Source: Schlesneria paludicola DSM 18645 (GTDB taxonomy: Bacteria; Planctomycetota; Planctomycetia; Planctomycetales; Planctomycetaceae). From it: a stretch of DNA of 64,000 nucleotides. The position numbers were made by a program, and so were the translations under genes. Below, piece by piece: positions 34,401 to 43,780 of this stretch; positions within the stretch are counted from its first letter, which is position 1, and every line of letters starts with the position of its first letter. The stretch spans positions 2,573,095 through 2,637,094 of the forward strand of contig NZ_JH636435.1 in NCBI RefSeq assembly GCF_000255655.1, given 5' to 3'. Under the pieces are notes generated by a model. The model was not told where the DNA came from. It saw nothing but the letters and a program-made list of their open reading frames with translations, and made no database searches.

Positions 34401-35408
34401 CGCATCCAGTTCGTCCTCGATGCGTGATTTCACTCGCTTTGGGTCAGCCTCGACGGCATCGTCGAACACAGGAACTGTCGTTCCCGATTCACCATCGTCG
34501 GTCAGATCGCTCAGAATTTCGTTGGAAAACGCCGCTCTGGTGAGCTTGGATCGATTGATATCTTCCAGAAGTTCGGCCGGAGTCTGATATCGATCTTCTG
34601 GCTTCTTCGCCGTCATCCGCTGCAAAATGGCGAACACCCCTTCGGGGATGTTTTCGTTCTGCGCCCGAGGATCTGGCAAAGGCTTTGTCGAATGGGCATG
34701 CAGCTTGTTGGTCATGCTGCCATCGGGGTAGGGGGGAAGCCCCGTCAGCATCTGATACCAGGTACACCCCAGCGAGTAGATATCGCTGCGAATATCGGCG
34801 GACTTGCTGTTTCGCGCCTGTTCCGGCGCCATGTAGTCGACCGTGCCGACCGTTGTGCCGGCCCGCGTAATATTTGTTTCGAGCGTGTCATCGATCGACC
34901 TCGCCAGCCCCAAATCGGTGATCTTGACCGTCCCGTCACGGCGCACGAGCAAGTTCGACGGCTTGATGTCACGATGAACGATGTTTTGTTCGTACGCGTG
35001 CTGAAGTGCCGACGCGACTTCTTTCACGATCTCGATCGAACGTTTGACGGGAACGACTTTGTGTTTGCGCAAATACTCAAACAGGTCAATTCCGTCGACG
35101 AATTCCATCGCGATGAAAAGATGACCGTCAATTTCGCCGGTATCGTAGACCGAAACGATGTTGGGGTGTTCCAGCTGCCCGGCCGCTTGTGCCTCGGCTT
35201 TAAACCGGCGAACCAGGATCGGATTCTTTGCCTTATCTTGCGGCAAGACCTTGAGCGCAATCAGCTTCTTCAGATCGGTGTGCTTCGCAAGATAGACGGT
35301 TCCCATCCCGCCTTGCCCCAGCTTCCGTTCGATCTGATATTTGCCGAGCGACTTAAGAGGCTGATTCGAGTCGTTCTTCCTCGTCGTCGCATCGGATTCG
35401 CCAGTCAT
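31446..35408 (-). CDS. Transmembrane Ser/Thr protein kinase with large extracytoplasmic region
   Basis: A 1320-residue protein. Residues ~24-290 form a complete PknB-type kinase: GQGGMG loop (31-36), Lys53, HRDIKPSN (145-152), DLGLA (165-169), APEQ. A charged, Pro/Lys-rich linker (~300-420) leads to one membrane helix (~424-447). The ~870-residue outer part contains recurring short strands such as LDLRGIHFLLD, LLVRNCSFTATG, LLLEHVVIRGNGLAGVSV and LFLRNSIVATRGNALNF. This is the pattern of a right-handed parallel beta-helix (pectate-lyase-like). No PASTA repeats are seen. It probably senses or binds carbohydrate or wall material outside and signals inside. It is a single gene, downstream of an RND gene. 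Confidence 0.9.
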   Translation of the reverse strand: MTGESDATTRKNDSNQPLKSLGKYQIERKLGQGGMGTVYLAKHTDLKKLIALKVLPQDKAKNPILVRRFKAEAQAAGQLEHPNIVSVYDTGEIDGHLFIAMEFVDGIDLFEYLRKHKVVPVKRSIEIVKEVASALQHAYEQNIVHRDIKPSNLLVRRDGTVKITDLGLARSIDDTLETNITRAGTTVGTVDYMAPEQARNSKSADIRSDIYSLGCTWYQMLTGLPPYPDGSMTNKLHAHSTKPLPDPRAQNENIPEGVFAILQRMTAKKPEDRYQTPAELLEDINRSKLTRAAFSNEILSDLTDDGESGTTVPVFDDAVEADPKRVKSRIEDELDAVPPGSTRIERTRPPESQHDSAVPTKGRSKLPSKSRPDDNEGPSHRKPNAVETSDKRVGKNAPKPLPPKRQPIVTETAPPSGVNLEMIKQILIATALCAGAIGIGWFVFQWSSQFDSGNPPQAVQPVTNPPEAVPVPPKLPEKPEVVAAPPVVQPTVAFDIVKQTPPDWSTATPDDGKDLPVFVVGPGAMDGIHLPNLNEALQAAEKTGGSIKLLGSGPFVVNSIELGNAKRIVIAPGLEDDRPLIIVRPSGPDSAAGISLKNGVLDLRGIHFLLDRSGNPSETLKSILTVTDGQLLVRNCSFTATGSDAVPASAVVFSSVQDSQNAPLIEPRLLLEHVVIRGNGLAGVSVHRANADVLIADSLIATGTAPVFDLKGYLVPGLADGVTSKPRRIIRVVRSILSARKHVLDLAVENTEKPPSTDFLFLDSICSAEGVGNATVLVSALQWPSVSTRTGSWLTNLNWTSVSSLYLGFEQWMESKSKFKVTGIEDWERVWNKKFDAAQFQSILWQEAPFADLSLVMPSDFDLAKLPYRDVKTARGELPGCQIDGLRVPAEISQSRLFATSQRPRLPEIVRAGTDVPSIRIDLAKDDLGLFLNRNDWPSGSVIEVTGSGFKSITPIKIVNKSVRLIFRQAEGHGPPLRIHPKVTDSKLKHDTTAMFFIENGVLELQSLSLEIPTSAKNLVFPWMINAKNASLVLKGCQIKGPQQHDVEGFNGLIQWEITNASPPATRTETPFLAIVDSLLLSMGHGIQANCDSGNLFLRNSIVATRGNALNFIATNPQSPTLPLVDLEHVTFAALESAIHVEIPDDKPDVVSAPVRLFVDFCAVLPPPEFKEGSAYEPAFVECSSPLVERKRIEWWGNSNGVAKEVQTLIRRTGGEPIKAVSDWHGAWGETNDVRLLTGPKGVVLASSPLGKWATMKAISFMLDSESTGATWADGARPVGADCRRLDESLQAKRTNKDSKSPSNKSNPSKSNANRNNPGF

Positions 35409-35638
35409 TGCGATCCTCCAGTCACTTCGCCCGCGCAGAAACGCTCGCCTCCCGACGGTCCGTGCAAGATACCTCCAGTGAAGGACGCGAAGTGACCCGA
35501 TTCTCCGCGGCCGTCATTTGATAATTGCATGCGAACGAATTCTTGATCTCTTCATCTGAAGGGGCAGTGTACCAAAGGACGCAAACGGGCGTCAAAAGCA
35601 TCAGCAGAAGTTGGTGAGAGATTCCGATTATGACAGTG

Positions 35639-35671
35639 CCGTGAACGATCGGTGGACATGATCGTTCACGG
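35639..35671 (-). terminator. Hairpin downstream of the RND gene
   Basis: CCGTGAACGATC (35639-35650) and GATCGTTCACGG (35660-35671) are perfect inverted repeats with a 9-base loop. They lie just after the stop of the RND exporter gene. No clear T-run is present. Confidence 0.55.
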
Positions 35672-35688
35672 CCGACATCGGATCGGGA

Positions 35689-37923
35689 TTACTGAGCGGT
35701 TCGAATCCGGCGGGGAACCGAAGGGACTTCAGCAGGGAAGGGATGAATTTCGGGCTCGAGTTCGGTGTCGGCATTTGCCGAACCGGATTGTCCGAATGTC
35801 CCCGGCTTTCCCGCCCCCGTTTTCACTCGCCGAGTTGGCCGACAACTGAGCATCGCGGGCAGAAGCACGAGTTCACCGAGCAATGATGCCATCATTTGTG
35901 CAGCCATCAGACAGCCGAAGCGGGCTGTTGGAGCAAAACTGCTCAAACACAACGCCAACATGCCCAAGGCCGAAATCAAGGTGGAATCCAACATCGGCTC
36001 GCCGGAGTGTTCAAGGGATTGACACACCGCTTCGGTCGATGAGGCTCCTTGTCGATAGGCGGCCTGATACTTCACGAGGAAGTGGAAGGTACAATCGACA
36101 GAAATTCCCAGGGCGATGCTGCCGGTCATCATCATGCCAATATCAACCGGCATTCCTAGAAATCCGACGCCGCCGAACACCAGCCAGATCGGAATGATGT
36201 TGGGAATCATGGCAATCACGGCAGCCGTAATCGACCGCAGCGACAAGACCATCACCAGTGAAATCGTCAGTACAGCGGCCGTGAAGCTTTGCCAGAAGCC
36301 ATCGAAAATCTGCTGCTGTGCATTTTTCAACAGCGGGGTCAGTCCTGTGAACTGAACAGGTTCGTCCGCAAGTTGCTCCGTCAAATCATTCAGCACCTCC
36401 ACCGGGCTTTGCGGAATATCGTGCCGGATTCGGGCCGAGATCCTCCAAAGTCGCTGGCGACCGGCGACAAGCCCTTCATCACCTGAGTACGAGTTGGCCA
36501 GATTCAAGATACGGGCCGCGGCGCGTGTGTTATCTGGCATTTCTTCCGGGAAGAACATCGCGAGCGACAACGTATGACGCACGCCGGGGTGCGCCGCAAT
36601 CTTCGCTTCGATCGCACGTACTTTCTGAAGCTGATCCACAAACGCCTGCTTGTCCCCGCCGAGATCCACCACCGCTTCAATCGAATCGATGTTCGTCAAA
36701 TCGTCTTGGATGCGATTCAAGTCCGCCAGGATTTTGCTTTTCCTGGGCAGGAATTCGGTCGGGTTGATACTGGGCTTCAACTGAAGGATGCCGATCGCCG
36801 TCACCGCCAACAATACGGCCGCGCTGCTAAGAATCCGCCAGCGGTTCGCCGCGACAGCGGTCCCCCATTTGCGGAAGTCGAGATGAAAGCGAGTCGACCG
36901 AACGGTGCAATTCGGCAAGACCGTCAGCAAAGCGGGGGTCACCCCCAGCCCCACGAACAGCGCCACAATCGAACCACACGCGGCGGCATATCCGAACTGA
37001 CTGACGGGAAGAATCGAGCTGACATTCAGCGAAACCAGCCCCAGCAGCGTCGTCAGCGTCGAAAGCATGCAGGGACTGAATGACTCTTTCACTGCGGCGG
37101 CTAGTGGCTCCAGATGCCCTTCCTTCCGTGCACTGTCATAGTAACTGACCACATGCACCGAGATCGAGAGCGTGAAAATCATCACCATGATCGCCAGCGA
37201 TCCCATGATGAAATTCATTTCGCCGCCGAACAGCAGCATGATCGATTGGTTGAGGAAAATTCCCCATAGCGCCGTGCCCAGCGTCGCCAGCGACAGCCCC
37301 ATATGTCCGAATGAATAGTACAACAGGCCCAGGCTGATTCCACAGGTCAACAGAAAGAACTGTCGGCTGGATTTCTGGCTGCCCAATCGGTCCAGCTCCG
37401 TCACGATGACCGGTGCCCCCGTCAGGGCGACCGATTCGAGTGGGAACTGACAGTACGTTAAGGTCTGTTTCACATCTTCGACGACCTGAGCGCGGTCTTT
37501 GACTCCCAACTCAGAGAGCATACAGACGACGCCGATCAAATCGCCGGATTGCGAGGTCAATAAGCCATTCAGGCGCTGTCGCGCGGCAGCGTTCTCGACA
37601 CCGAATTCATTCATCCGCCCGATCATGCGGTCGGGGGTCCAGCAATGGCGAATGCCAGGCAGACGCTCCAGTCGGCCCGCGAAGGCTTCGACCAGCTTTG
37701 CCGTGGCAAGCTTTTGCGGCAGTCCAATGACAATGACTTCTTCGGCGCCGAAGTCCTGCTTGAACTCCTCGTAAAGCTGTCGTACTGGCGTATCACGTGG
37801 CAGCCAGGTCTCGATGTCGTTATTGGAACGCATCTGTTCCGACTGGTACCAAAGCCAGGGGAACGACAGGCCTACGAGCCAGAGAATTGTGACGCTATAT
37901 CGTCGATAGAAGTGCGAAATCAT
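35689..37923 (-). CDS. RND-superfamily exporter (MMPL/sterol-sensing type)
   Basis: A 744-residue inner-membrane protein with the single-repeat-pair layout of COG1033 exporters. There is one N-terminal helix (VTILWLVGLSFPWLWY), then a periplasmic loop starting SNNDIETWLPRDTPVRQLYEEFKQDFG (given here in pieces). A five-helix block follows (about 200-345, with NFIMGSLAIMVMIFTLSISVHVVSYY). The second half repeats this: one helix, a loop, and a block with PNIIPIWLVFGGVGFLGMPVDIGMMMTGSIALGI (in pieces) and DCTFHFLVKY. The family moves lipids, hopanoids or hydrophobic compounds using proton motive force. No partner membrane-fusion protein is nearby. Substrate unknown. Confidence 0.88.
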   Translation of the reverse strand: MISHFYRRYSVTILWLVGLSFPWLWYQSEQMRSNNDIETWLPRDTPVRQLYEEFKQDFGAEEVIVIGLPQKLATAKLVEAFAGRLERLPGIRHCWTPDRMIGRMNEFGVENAAARQRLNGLLTSQSGDLIGVVCMLSELGVKDRAQVVEDVKQTLTYCQFPLESVALTGAPVIVTELDRLGSQKSSRQFFLLTCGISLGLLYYSFGHMGLSLATLGTALWGIFLNQSIMLLFGGEMNFIMGSLAIMVMIFTLSISVHVVSYYDSARKEGHLEPLAAAVKESFSPCMLSTLTTLLGLVSLNVSSILPVSQFGYAAACGSIVALFVGLGVTPALLTVLPNCTVRSTRFHLDFRKWGTAVAANRWRILSSAAVLLAVTAIGILQLKPSINPTEFLPRKSKILADLNRIQDDLTNIDSIEAVVDLGGDKQAFVDQLQKVRAIEAKIAAHPGVRHTLSLAMFFPEEMPDNTRAAARILNLANSYSGDEGLVAGRQRLWRISARIRHDIPQSPVEVLNDLTEQLADEPVQFTGLTPLLKNAQQQIFDGFWQSFTAAVLTISLVMVLSLRSITAAVIAMIPNIIPIWLVFGGVGFLGMPVDIGMMMTGSIALGISVDCTFHFLVKYQAAYRQGASSTEAVCQSLEHSGEPMLDSTLISALGMLALCLSSFAPTARFGCLMAAQMMASLLGELVLLPAMLSCRPTRRVKTGAGKPGTFGQSGSANADTELEPEIHPFPAEVPSVPRRIRTAQ

Positions 37924-39095
37924 CTCGTCCGGCGTCTTTCTGGCGAATGAACGGCGTTGGATTCAAAATCTGGCCGAAAATTCCATCATCAATCCATGAG
38001 ATTTCTCGCGTCAAATCCATGACTTCAGCCGAGCGCCGCGTTTTCGTCGCCGATCGGCCCGCAAAAATTTTCCCCGCTCGTGGCACAGCGACTCTGTCCT
38101 GACGGTTCCCGATCATCGCCCGCGGGCAGGGTGGCCTGCTCGCAGCACGTTCATCGAGGTGTCAATTCAGATTCGAAGTTCCACTCGCGTTCCAATGCGT
38201 CGTGACGGCGTCGCTCAGGTGGTCTGACGGACGTTGCGTCACTCGCTCTACATGTTCTCGACGGTTTCAGGGGCGTCGTTTGATCGTTTCACACTAACGA
38301 TTGCTCAAGGAATGGAGTTCCACGACGGATGACCGCAAGGCGTAGACTTTTCCGGACGCTCAGAAATTCTTCACGGCTCGCAAATCGGGTTGCCGCGACC
38401 GACCGTCGGCAAATCCGGAACTGCACATGGAATTCTGAGGGACACGCCAAACTTCGACCGAGACGCGGCGCCGGTCGATTCAAACAGCCAGTTTTGATTC
38501 GTGTTCGGTAATGCGAGCCGAAGAGTTCAAAACACCTAAGCCCAAAGGACGGCGAGTGGAAATCCGCACGAATCGCGACGGATTCCCGGCGTCAGAACGA
38601 TCCGTAACCTCTTACCTGTTCGAGCATTCTCAACGTACAGAGCCCCGATACCCAGGTCGCGGTTTTCACGGAAACCGAAACCGGGGACTTAGGACGTTTT
38701 GGACCTGACAAAAAAGCCTGTCCGATTCGATCGCGCCATCTGTGCGATTCGAAATGGCGATCGATTTTCGGTGGCCGCGGTTCTGGAATTCGTAAGAAGA
38801 AATGGCAATGATGCCCGCCGAAGCAGAAGTGTTGATAGACTGCGAACTAGGGCGACGATGGAACTTCGATCGCGCTTCATTCGGTCAAAGTCACATGAAC
38901 GTTTCGAATCATTATTTTCGATCTTTGCGGCCGCCAAGCCGATATCGAGAGACCGTCAGCGGAATCGGTTCGGGACGGAATCGGTTTTCGCATTGGTATT
39001 GAAATCCGTTCGCCAGTTCAGGTGCTCGCGTACGATCTCATCGCGGCAAGCCTGGATCGAAATTCTCAATCCGTTGTAGCCTTCAAGGATGATCC
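37924..39095. other. Gap of about 1.17 kb without a recognisable gene
   Basis: It lies between divergent genes (RND exporter and helicase). Open frames on the plus strand near 38511-38708 and 38699-39079 are Arg/Ser-rich and unlike any known family. The segment 38690-39080 is unusually rich in TCGA, GATTCG and AATCG words. A small hairpin (CGGTTTTC/GAAACCG) sits near 38665. No element A, B or C copy is visible. Confidence 0.5.
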
Positions 39096-41156
39096 GTGTC
39101 GTCGACACCCTATTCACCTTTTCTCAGCACACCAGCATCGAAGCCTGGATTCACTCCACCACCGAAACCCAGTGGCGCCGCGGGCGGCGGGCAACGTCCC
39201 GGCGGGGCGTCGCTGGATGAACTCAATCCGTCACAACGCGATGCCGCCAAAACGCTGGATGGCCCGTTGCTGGTTTTGGCAGGTGCGGGCACAGGAAAGA
39301 CCCGCGTGATCACATTTCGCATGGCCGAAATGATCCGAAGCGGGATTGATCCGAATCGAATCTTGTCGGTGACATTCACGAACAAAGCCGCCAAGGAAAT
39401 GGCCGAACGAATGTCGCATTTTCTTGGCCGGCGCCCGTCGAGCCGACCTGTGATCTCGACGTTTCACTCGTTGTGTGTGCGAATTCTTCGCGAAGAGATC
39501 GAAGCACTGGGTTACCCCAGTAAATTCGTCATTTACGATCGGGGTGATCAGGAATCGGCGGCGCGAAAGGCACTCCGCGACATCAAGGTGACCGACGCCG
39601 CTCTGAAACCCGCAGACCTGCTGGGCCAAATCAGCCGCTGGAAAATGGTGGGCGTCCTTCCGGAACTGGCCGCAGAGTATGCCGACGACGATAAGGGATT
39701 TCTCGCCTCGTCAGGATATCGTCGCTATCAGCAAAGCCTGCGCGCATCAGGTGCCGTCGACTTTGACGACCTGCTGCTGCTGACCGCGCAATTGTTCGAT
39801 CAGTTTCCAGACGTGCTGGCGCGGCAACAAAAAAAATTCGAGAAAGTGCAGATCGACGAGTATCAAGATACGAACGAGATGCAGTTCCAGATTATCGGGT
39901 CATTGGTCAAACCCCATCGCAATCTGTGCGTCGTGGGCGATGACGATCAGTCGATCTATGGGTGGCGCGGTGCGGAAGTGAAGCACATTCTGAGTTTCCA
40001 ACAGCACTTCCCCGAAGCGAAGGTCGTCCGTCTGCAGGATAACTATCGCTGCACCGGCGAAATCATTCGCCTGGCCAACCAGCTCGTCAAACACAACCGC
40101 GGCCGTCACGACAAAACACTGGTCGCACACAAAGACGGACCGACTCCCTGCGTGAAACCCTACGCGGACGAGCAGACCGAAGCCGAAGGCGTTGTGCGTG
40201 AGATCAACTACCTGGTGAAAGAACTGAAAGTTCCGCCGCAAGACATCGCCATTCTGTTTCGAACGAACGAACAACCTCGACTGTTCGAGACGGAACTGCG
40301 CCGCGTGCGCGTTCCCTATCAGCTCGTCGGCGGGCAGTCGTTCTTCGATCGAAAAGAGGTGCGCGATGTCATGGCCTACCTGAAGGTGCTGTCGAACCCT
40401 CAGGACGAAGTCTCACTGCTGCGAATCATCAATACTCCGCAGCGTGGGATTGGCGACGCATCGACGTCCAAACTGCTGAATCGCGCCGTGAAATCCGGTC
40501 GGAAAATCTGGGACGTAATTCCCGATGCACTCGCCGAGAAAGAGATTACACAGAAGACCGCCAAAGCGATTGAACAGTTTCGCCACCTGATGGTGGGCTA
40601 TCATCAGCGATTCAATGCGAGCGGCGCCCGCCTTGGCGAGACGCTTCAGCAATTGCTGCACGAAATCGACTACGAAAGCGAGATTGAAAAGCAGTACAAG
40701 GCCGCCGATCAACAATTGGCCCGATCGGCCGTACTGGATGAATGCATCAGTGCGTTGCGCGAGTACGAACAGAAGTCGGCCAAACCCAGTCTGACAGAGT
40801 TTCTGGATCAAACGTCGCTCAACGGCAACGATCGCAGCTTCGGCGAAGATGATTCATTCGAACAATCCGCCGTGAAGCTGATGACCCTGCACAGCGCCAA
40901 AGGTCTTGAATTCCCGCGAGTTTATCTTGTCGGTCTGGAAGAAGGATTGCTGCCCCACAAGCGATCCATTACCGATGAATTGGAGAACAACCCCGCGGCA
41001 ATCGAAGAAGAACGCCGACTGGCGTATGTGGGAATTACACGAGCGAAGGACGTCTTGACGATCAGCTACGCGCAAACACGCATGAAATGGGGCAAGCGTT
41101 CAACCACCAAGCCTTCACGGTTTCTGGTCGAAATGCAGCGCGCGATCCGCGAATGA
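39096..41156 (+). CDS. pcrA: UvrD/PcrA-type superfamily 1 DNA helicase
   Basis: A 686-residue 3'-5' helicase. Visible motifs are: Q-motif LNPSQRDA (43-50), Walker A AGAGTGKTR (62-70), TFTNKAAKEM, TFHS, DEYQDTN (Walker B), GDDDQSIYGWRGA, NYRCTG, LMTLHSAKGLEF and YVGITRAK. The first ~35 residues are a Gly/Pro-rich extension not found in the E. coli enzymes. The C-terminus is short, like Rep, and lacks the Tudor-like tail of PcrA, so pcrA, rep or uvrD are all possible labels. It acts in nucleotide excision repair, mismatch repair or replication restart. uvrB lies 14 kb away, not in an operon. Confidence 0.92.
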   Translation: MSSTPYSPFLSTPASKPGFTPPPKPSGAAGGGQRPGGASLDELNPSQRDAAKTLDGPLLVLAGAGTGKTRVITFRMAEMIRSGIDPNRILSVTFTNKAAKEMAERMSHFLGRRPSSRPVISTFHSLCVRILREEIEALGYPSKFVIYDRGDQESAARKALRDIKVTDAALKPADLLGQISRWKMVGVLPELAAEYADDDKGFLASSGYRRYQQSLRASGAVDFDDLLLLTAQLFDQFPDVLARQQKKFEKVQIDEYQDTNEMQFQIIGSLVKPHRNLCVVGDDDQSIYGWRGAEVKHILSFQQHFPEAKVVRLQDNYRCTGEIIRLANQLVKHNRGRHDKTLVAHKDGPTPCVKPYADEQTEAEGVVREINYLVKELKVPPQDIAILFRTNEQPRLFETELRRVRVPYQLVGGQSFFDRKEVRDVMAYLKVLSNPQDEVSLLRIINTPQRGIGDASTSKLLNRAVKSGRKIWDVIPDALAEKEITQKTAKAIEQFRHLMVGYHQRFNASGARLGETLQQLLHEIDYESEIEKQYKAADQQLARSAVLDECISALREYEQKSAKPSLTEFLDQTSLNGNDRSFGEDDSFEQSAVKLMTLHSAKGLEFPRVYLVGLEEGLLPHKRSITDELENNPAAIEEERRLAYVGITRAKDVLTISYAQTRMKWGKRSTTKPSRFLVEMQRAIRE

Positions 41157-41475
41157 GCCGTAAGCACCGATCGATCACATTGCAGTCTGACGAGGAGCGC
41201 TGACAAGTTTTTTCATTGGTTTTGTGTGCCACTGGCCGTACCCGCGCCAGTCGATGACGGAATGTGGAACACCGTGGGGTGGGAATCGAACGGCAATCAT
41301 CTTTCAGAAAAACACTTATTGGAAGGTCTCTCGACGACCTTCATTGCCCTGCTACGAATCAATGCGGATCGGGCACTAGCAGAGCCAGTTGCACAGGGCA
41401 ATCGCCGAATCAGGCCCGTCACAGCGTTAAACGTCGTTCTGCTCGTCGGACGGCACGTAAACAGGCGTCCTTAAC

Positions 41476-41512
41476 AAAAAAACAAAAGCCCACCCAGGGT
41501 AGGGCGGGCTTC
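41476..41512 (-). terminator. Rho-independent terminator of the phosphatase gene
   Basis: Read on the minus strand, AAGCCCGCCC and GGGTGGGCTT pair around a short loop and are followed by TTGTTTTTTTG. It lies 47 bp after the stop at 41559. Confidence 0.85.
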
Positions 41513-41558
41513 AGGTTCGTGACTTACCGTGACGAACTCACGTGCCAGCGACTGCGGA

Positions 41559-42836
41559 TTATCCGCGGCGGGCGGGCCGCTTGTTCGTGGTCATGCAGAC
41601 ATCCGCCACTTTTCCGGATTCTTCCAGGGCCATGTGGAATCGCTGTTCCCCTTCCAACCGGTGAACTGTCACGTGGTACGCGGAGCTGGTTGCCGCGAGG
41701 TAGGGGCGTTCTTCCGGTGTCTTGGCAGCGCGTAATTTTCCCCACGAACCGTCACCCAGATACAGCACACCGTTCTTATCCTTCAGACCATTTGTCAAAG
41801 GATGACTACGTTTGAACGTATGATCGTGGTGTTCAAGCACGACATCGACGTTATAACGCTCAAACAACGGACACCAATGCACGCGTTGTTCATGGCCGGT
41901 GCCGTTTCCACCGTTGGCCCCTTCCATTGCCCGGTACGACGGATACGCAGGAACATGGTTCGCGACCATCAGGTGCGGACGGTCCTGTCGATCGGCCAGA
42001 GTCTTCTCGAGCCATGAGGTCTGCTCGCCCGCGATCGGTTCCAGGTGGTCTGTATCGAGCAGAACCAGGCTCAAATAGTCACCAATATCAAGGACGCCGA
42101 ACGTCTTCTCGGGAAACAGATTGTCGAAGACGCTCAAGTAATTCGGTGACTTATCCCGCTTCATCTTGTAACTGCCGTTGACTTCATGGTTGCCGATACA
42201 GCTCAGCATCGGAATCAGACGACCTTTGGCGTCGATCATGTGGCCATGATAATTCTGCAGGAACTTGATGAATGTCTCGGGCGATTTGCCATTGTCATAT
42301 GCCAAGTCGCCCCCAATCAAGGCGAAGTACGGTTCTTGCTTCGCGGCGAGAATATTGGTTTTGACGGCATGTTCGTCGACCCCGGCGTCGCCGCCAGACA
42401 CGAATTGAATGGTATTGGTTGCCTTCTGTGGCATCGTGCGAAACCGATAAATTTTCGCCGCATTCCCAATCTGGAACTGATATTCGGTTCCGTCCTTCAA
42501 TCCCGTCAGCTGCGTGCGAAAGACCTTCAAGTCTGTTGTCGAAAACGGCTTGGTGATGGTCTTGGCGAGCTGCCAAAGGGGATTGTCCACCGTCGCGAAC
42601 TTAACCGACACATCAGCAGGCGTTTCACTCCCAATCCACTGCACGGTCATTGAGGATGTAGGATCTTGCTGCCACGAGAGAAACAACGTGTCTGGTGCAA
42701 AACTGAGGCTCGCCGCATCTGCGATCGCAGCTGCCGTGACCGTATCTTGAGCAAATAGCGATGGGCCGAAGGCAAACGCCGCAGCGAATCCACCCAAGGA
42801 AGAGCCAAGAAATTCACGTCGATGCAAGGAAGACAT
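41559..42836 (-). CDS. Tat-exported purple acid phosphatase-like metallophosphoesterase
   Basis: A 425-residue protein. The N-terminus MSSLHRREFLGSSLGGF is a twin-arginine signal. Residues ~45-135 look like a fibronectin-III-like N-domain (DTLFLSWQQDPTSSMTVQW), as in purple acid phosphatases. The catalytic domain shows GGDAG (148-152), GGDLAYDN (175-182), GNHE (215-218), VANHVPAY and a late HHDHTF, giving a two-metal site. It hydrolyses phosphomonoesters or diesters in the periplasm. The gene has its own intrinsic terminator. The upstream gap of ~940 bp may hold phosphate control sites, but no pho box could be identified. Confidence 0.9.
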   Translation of the reverse strand: MSSLHRREFLGSSLGGFAAAFAFGPSLFAQDTVTAAAIADAASLSFAPDTLFLSWQQDPTSSMTVQWIGSETPADVSVKFATVDNPLWQLAKTITKPFSTTDLKVFRTQLTGLKDGTEYQFQIGNAAKIYRFRTMPQKATNTIQFVSGGDAGVDEHAVKTNILAAKQEPYFALIGGDLAYDNGKSPETFIKFLQNYHGHMIDAKGRLIPMLSCIGNHEVNGSYKMKRDKSPNYLSVFDNLFPEKTFGVLDIGDYLSLVLLDTDHLEPIAGEQTSWLEKTLADRQDRPHLMVANHVPAYPSYRAMEGANGGNGTGHEQRVHWCPLFERYNVDVVLEHHDHTFKRSHPLTNGLKDKNGVLYLGDGSWGKLRAAKTPEERPYLAATSSAYHVTVHRLEGEQRFHMALEESGKVADVCMTTNKRPARRG

Positions 42837-43780
42837 GGCGGTGTCCTAGTTCAAACAAAACGGAAAATCGAAAAAACGAAACCACTTGCGGGAATCATGC
42901 CCGACGCCACCTGTCATGCCAGCCATTCCCCAAAACGCACCGCAATGCGTTTTGCATCGGGCAGGCCAGGAAACATACCGTGGCGTCTGCAATGCTTAAC
43001 AATACCGCAGAACTCACTGTGCTGAAACCGTCGGGCGACTTCTGACGCGTCCGTTTGGACGATGTGCCGAGCCACCGGAATCGACTCAAAGCCGCAACCG
43101 CCTTGACATTTCTCGCGCATCGAGCGGGATGGCCCCACTTCGTCAGGCCGCCGTCGACAGCCTGCCCAACCGGTTGGCAACACGCGCAGTTTCTCACCAG
43201 CACGACACTCTGACGCTCGCCCATTTGAGAAACCGATAAGCAACAACGGTCCAGAGCCACCTTAATTTAACCTCTACAACAACTATCCAAATGAACACAT
43301 ACATTGAAACAACACATGAACACCGACAACACTTCTTACATCTTCGTAATTTCACTAGTTTTCAGGTCGTTTTCATATTTATGACTTGTGATGCTAATGC
43401 TGTCTCCGTAGCATTTTGACAACATCAAGAATGCAATGTTTACTTACACATCGTACGAACAGTATGAAGTAAACACTCCCTACAACTCTGCATTATTCTA
43501 TTTGGCTTGGATCACAAACGGGCGGCGGTCACGCATCCGCTTGTGCAATTCATCGACTCACTCTTTTGTTTCTGTACTCGAATTGACTTTCGTCATTCGA
43601 TTGTTTTGCCCTGCGCGTGTTTTGAGACTTCGACACGAGCTGTTTTCTCTCAACTCAATTCTTTCGTTTCAATGTGAGGATTAGACATTGAACAAGATCA
43701 ATCTTGTGTTAATCCCTGCGTGCGCTCCGCGATCCGCGCGACACGGCGTTGTCGACACATCCAAACTGGGATCCGACGGC
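42837..43780. other. Gap of about 940 bp, AT-rich in its right half, no gene
   Basis: Between divergent genes. The left part (42837-43260) has normal composition with meaningless open frames. From about 43262 to 43460 the sequence is markedly A+T-rich (aatttaacctctacaacaac…, tattatttgg), which suits a promoter zone for the lipoprotein gene. No clean -35/-10 pair with the right spacing could be fixed. Confidence 0.5.

Noticed and set aside
34692-35495. 267-residue open frame on the plus strand
   Set aside because: Antisense of the kinase catalytic domain.
43436-43684. 82-residue plus-strand frame in the AT-rich gap
   Set aside because: No ribosome binding site or recognisable motif; its composition reflects the AT-rich upstream region.
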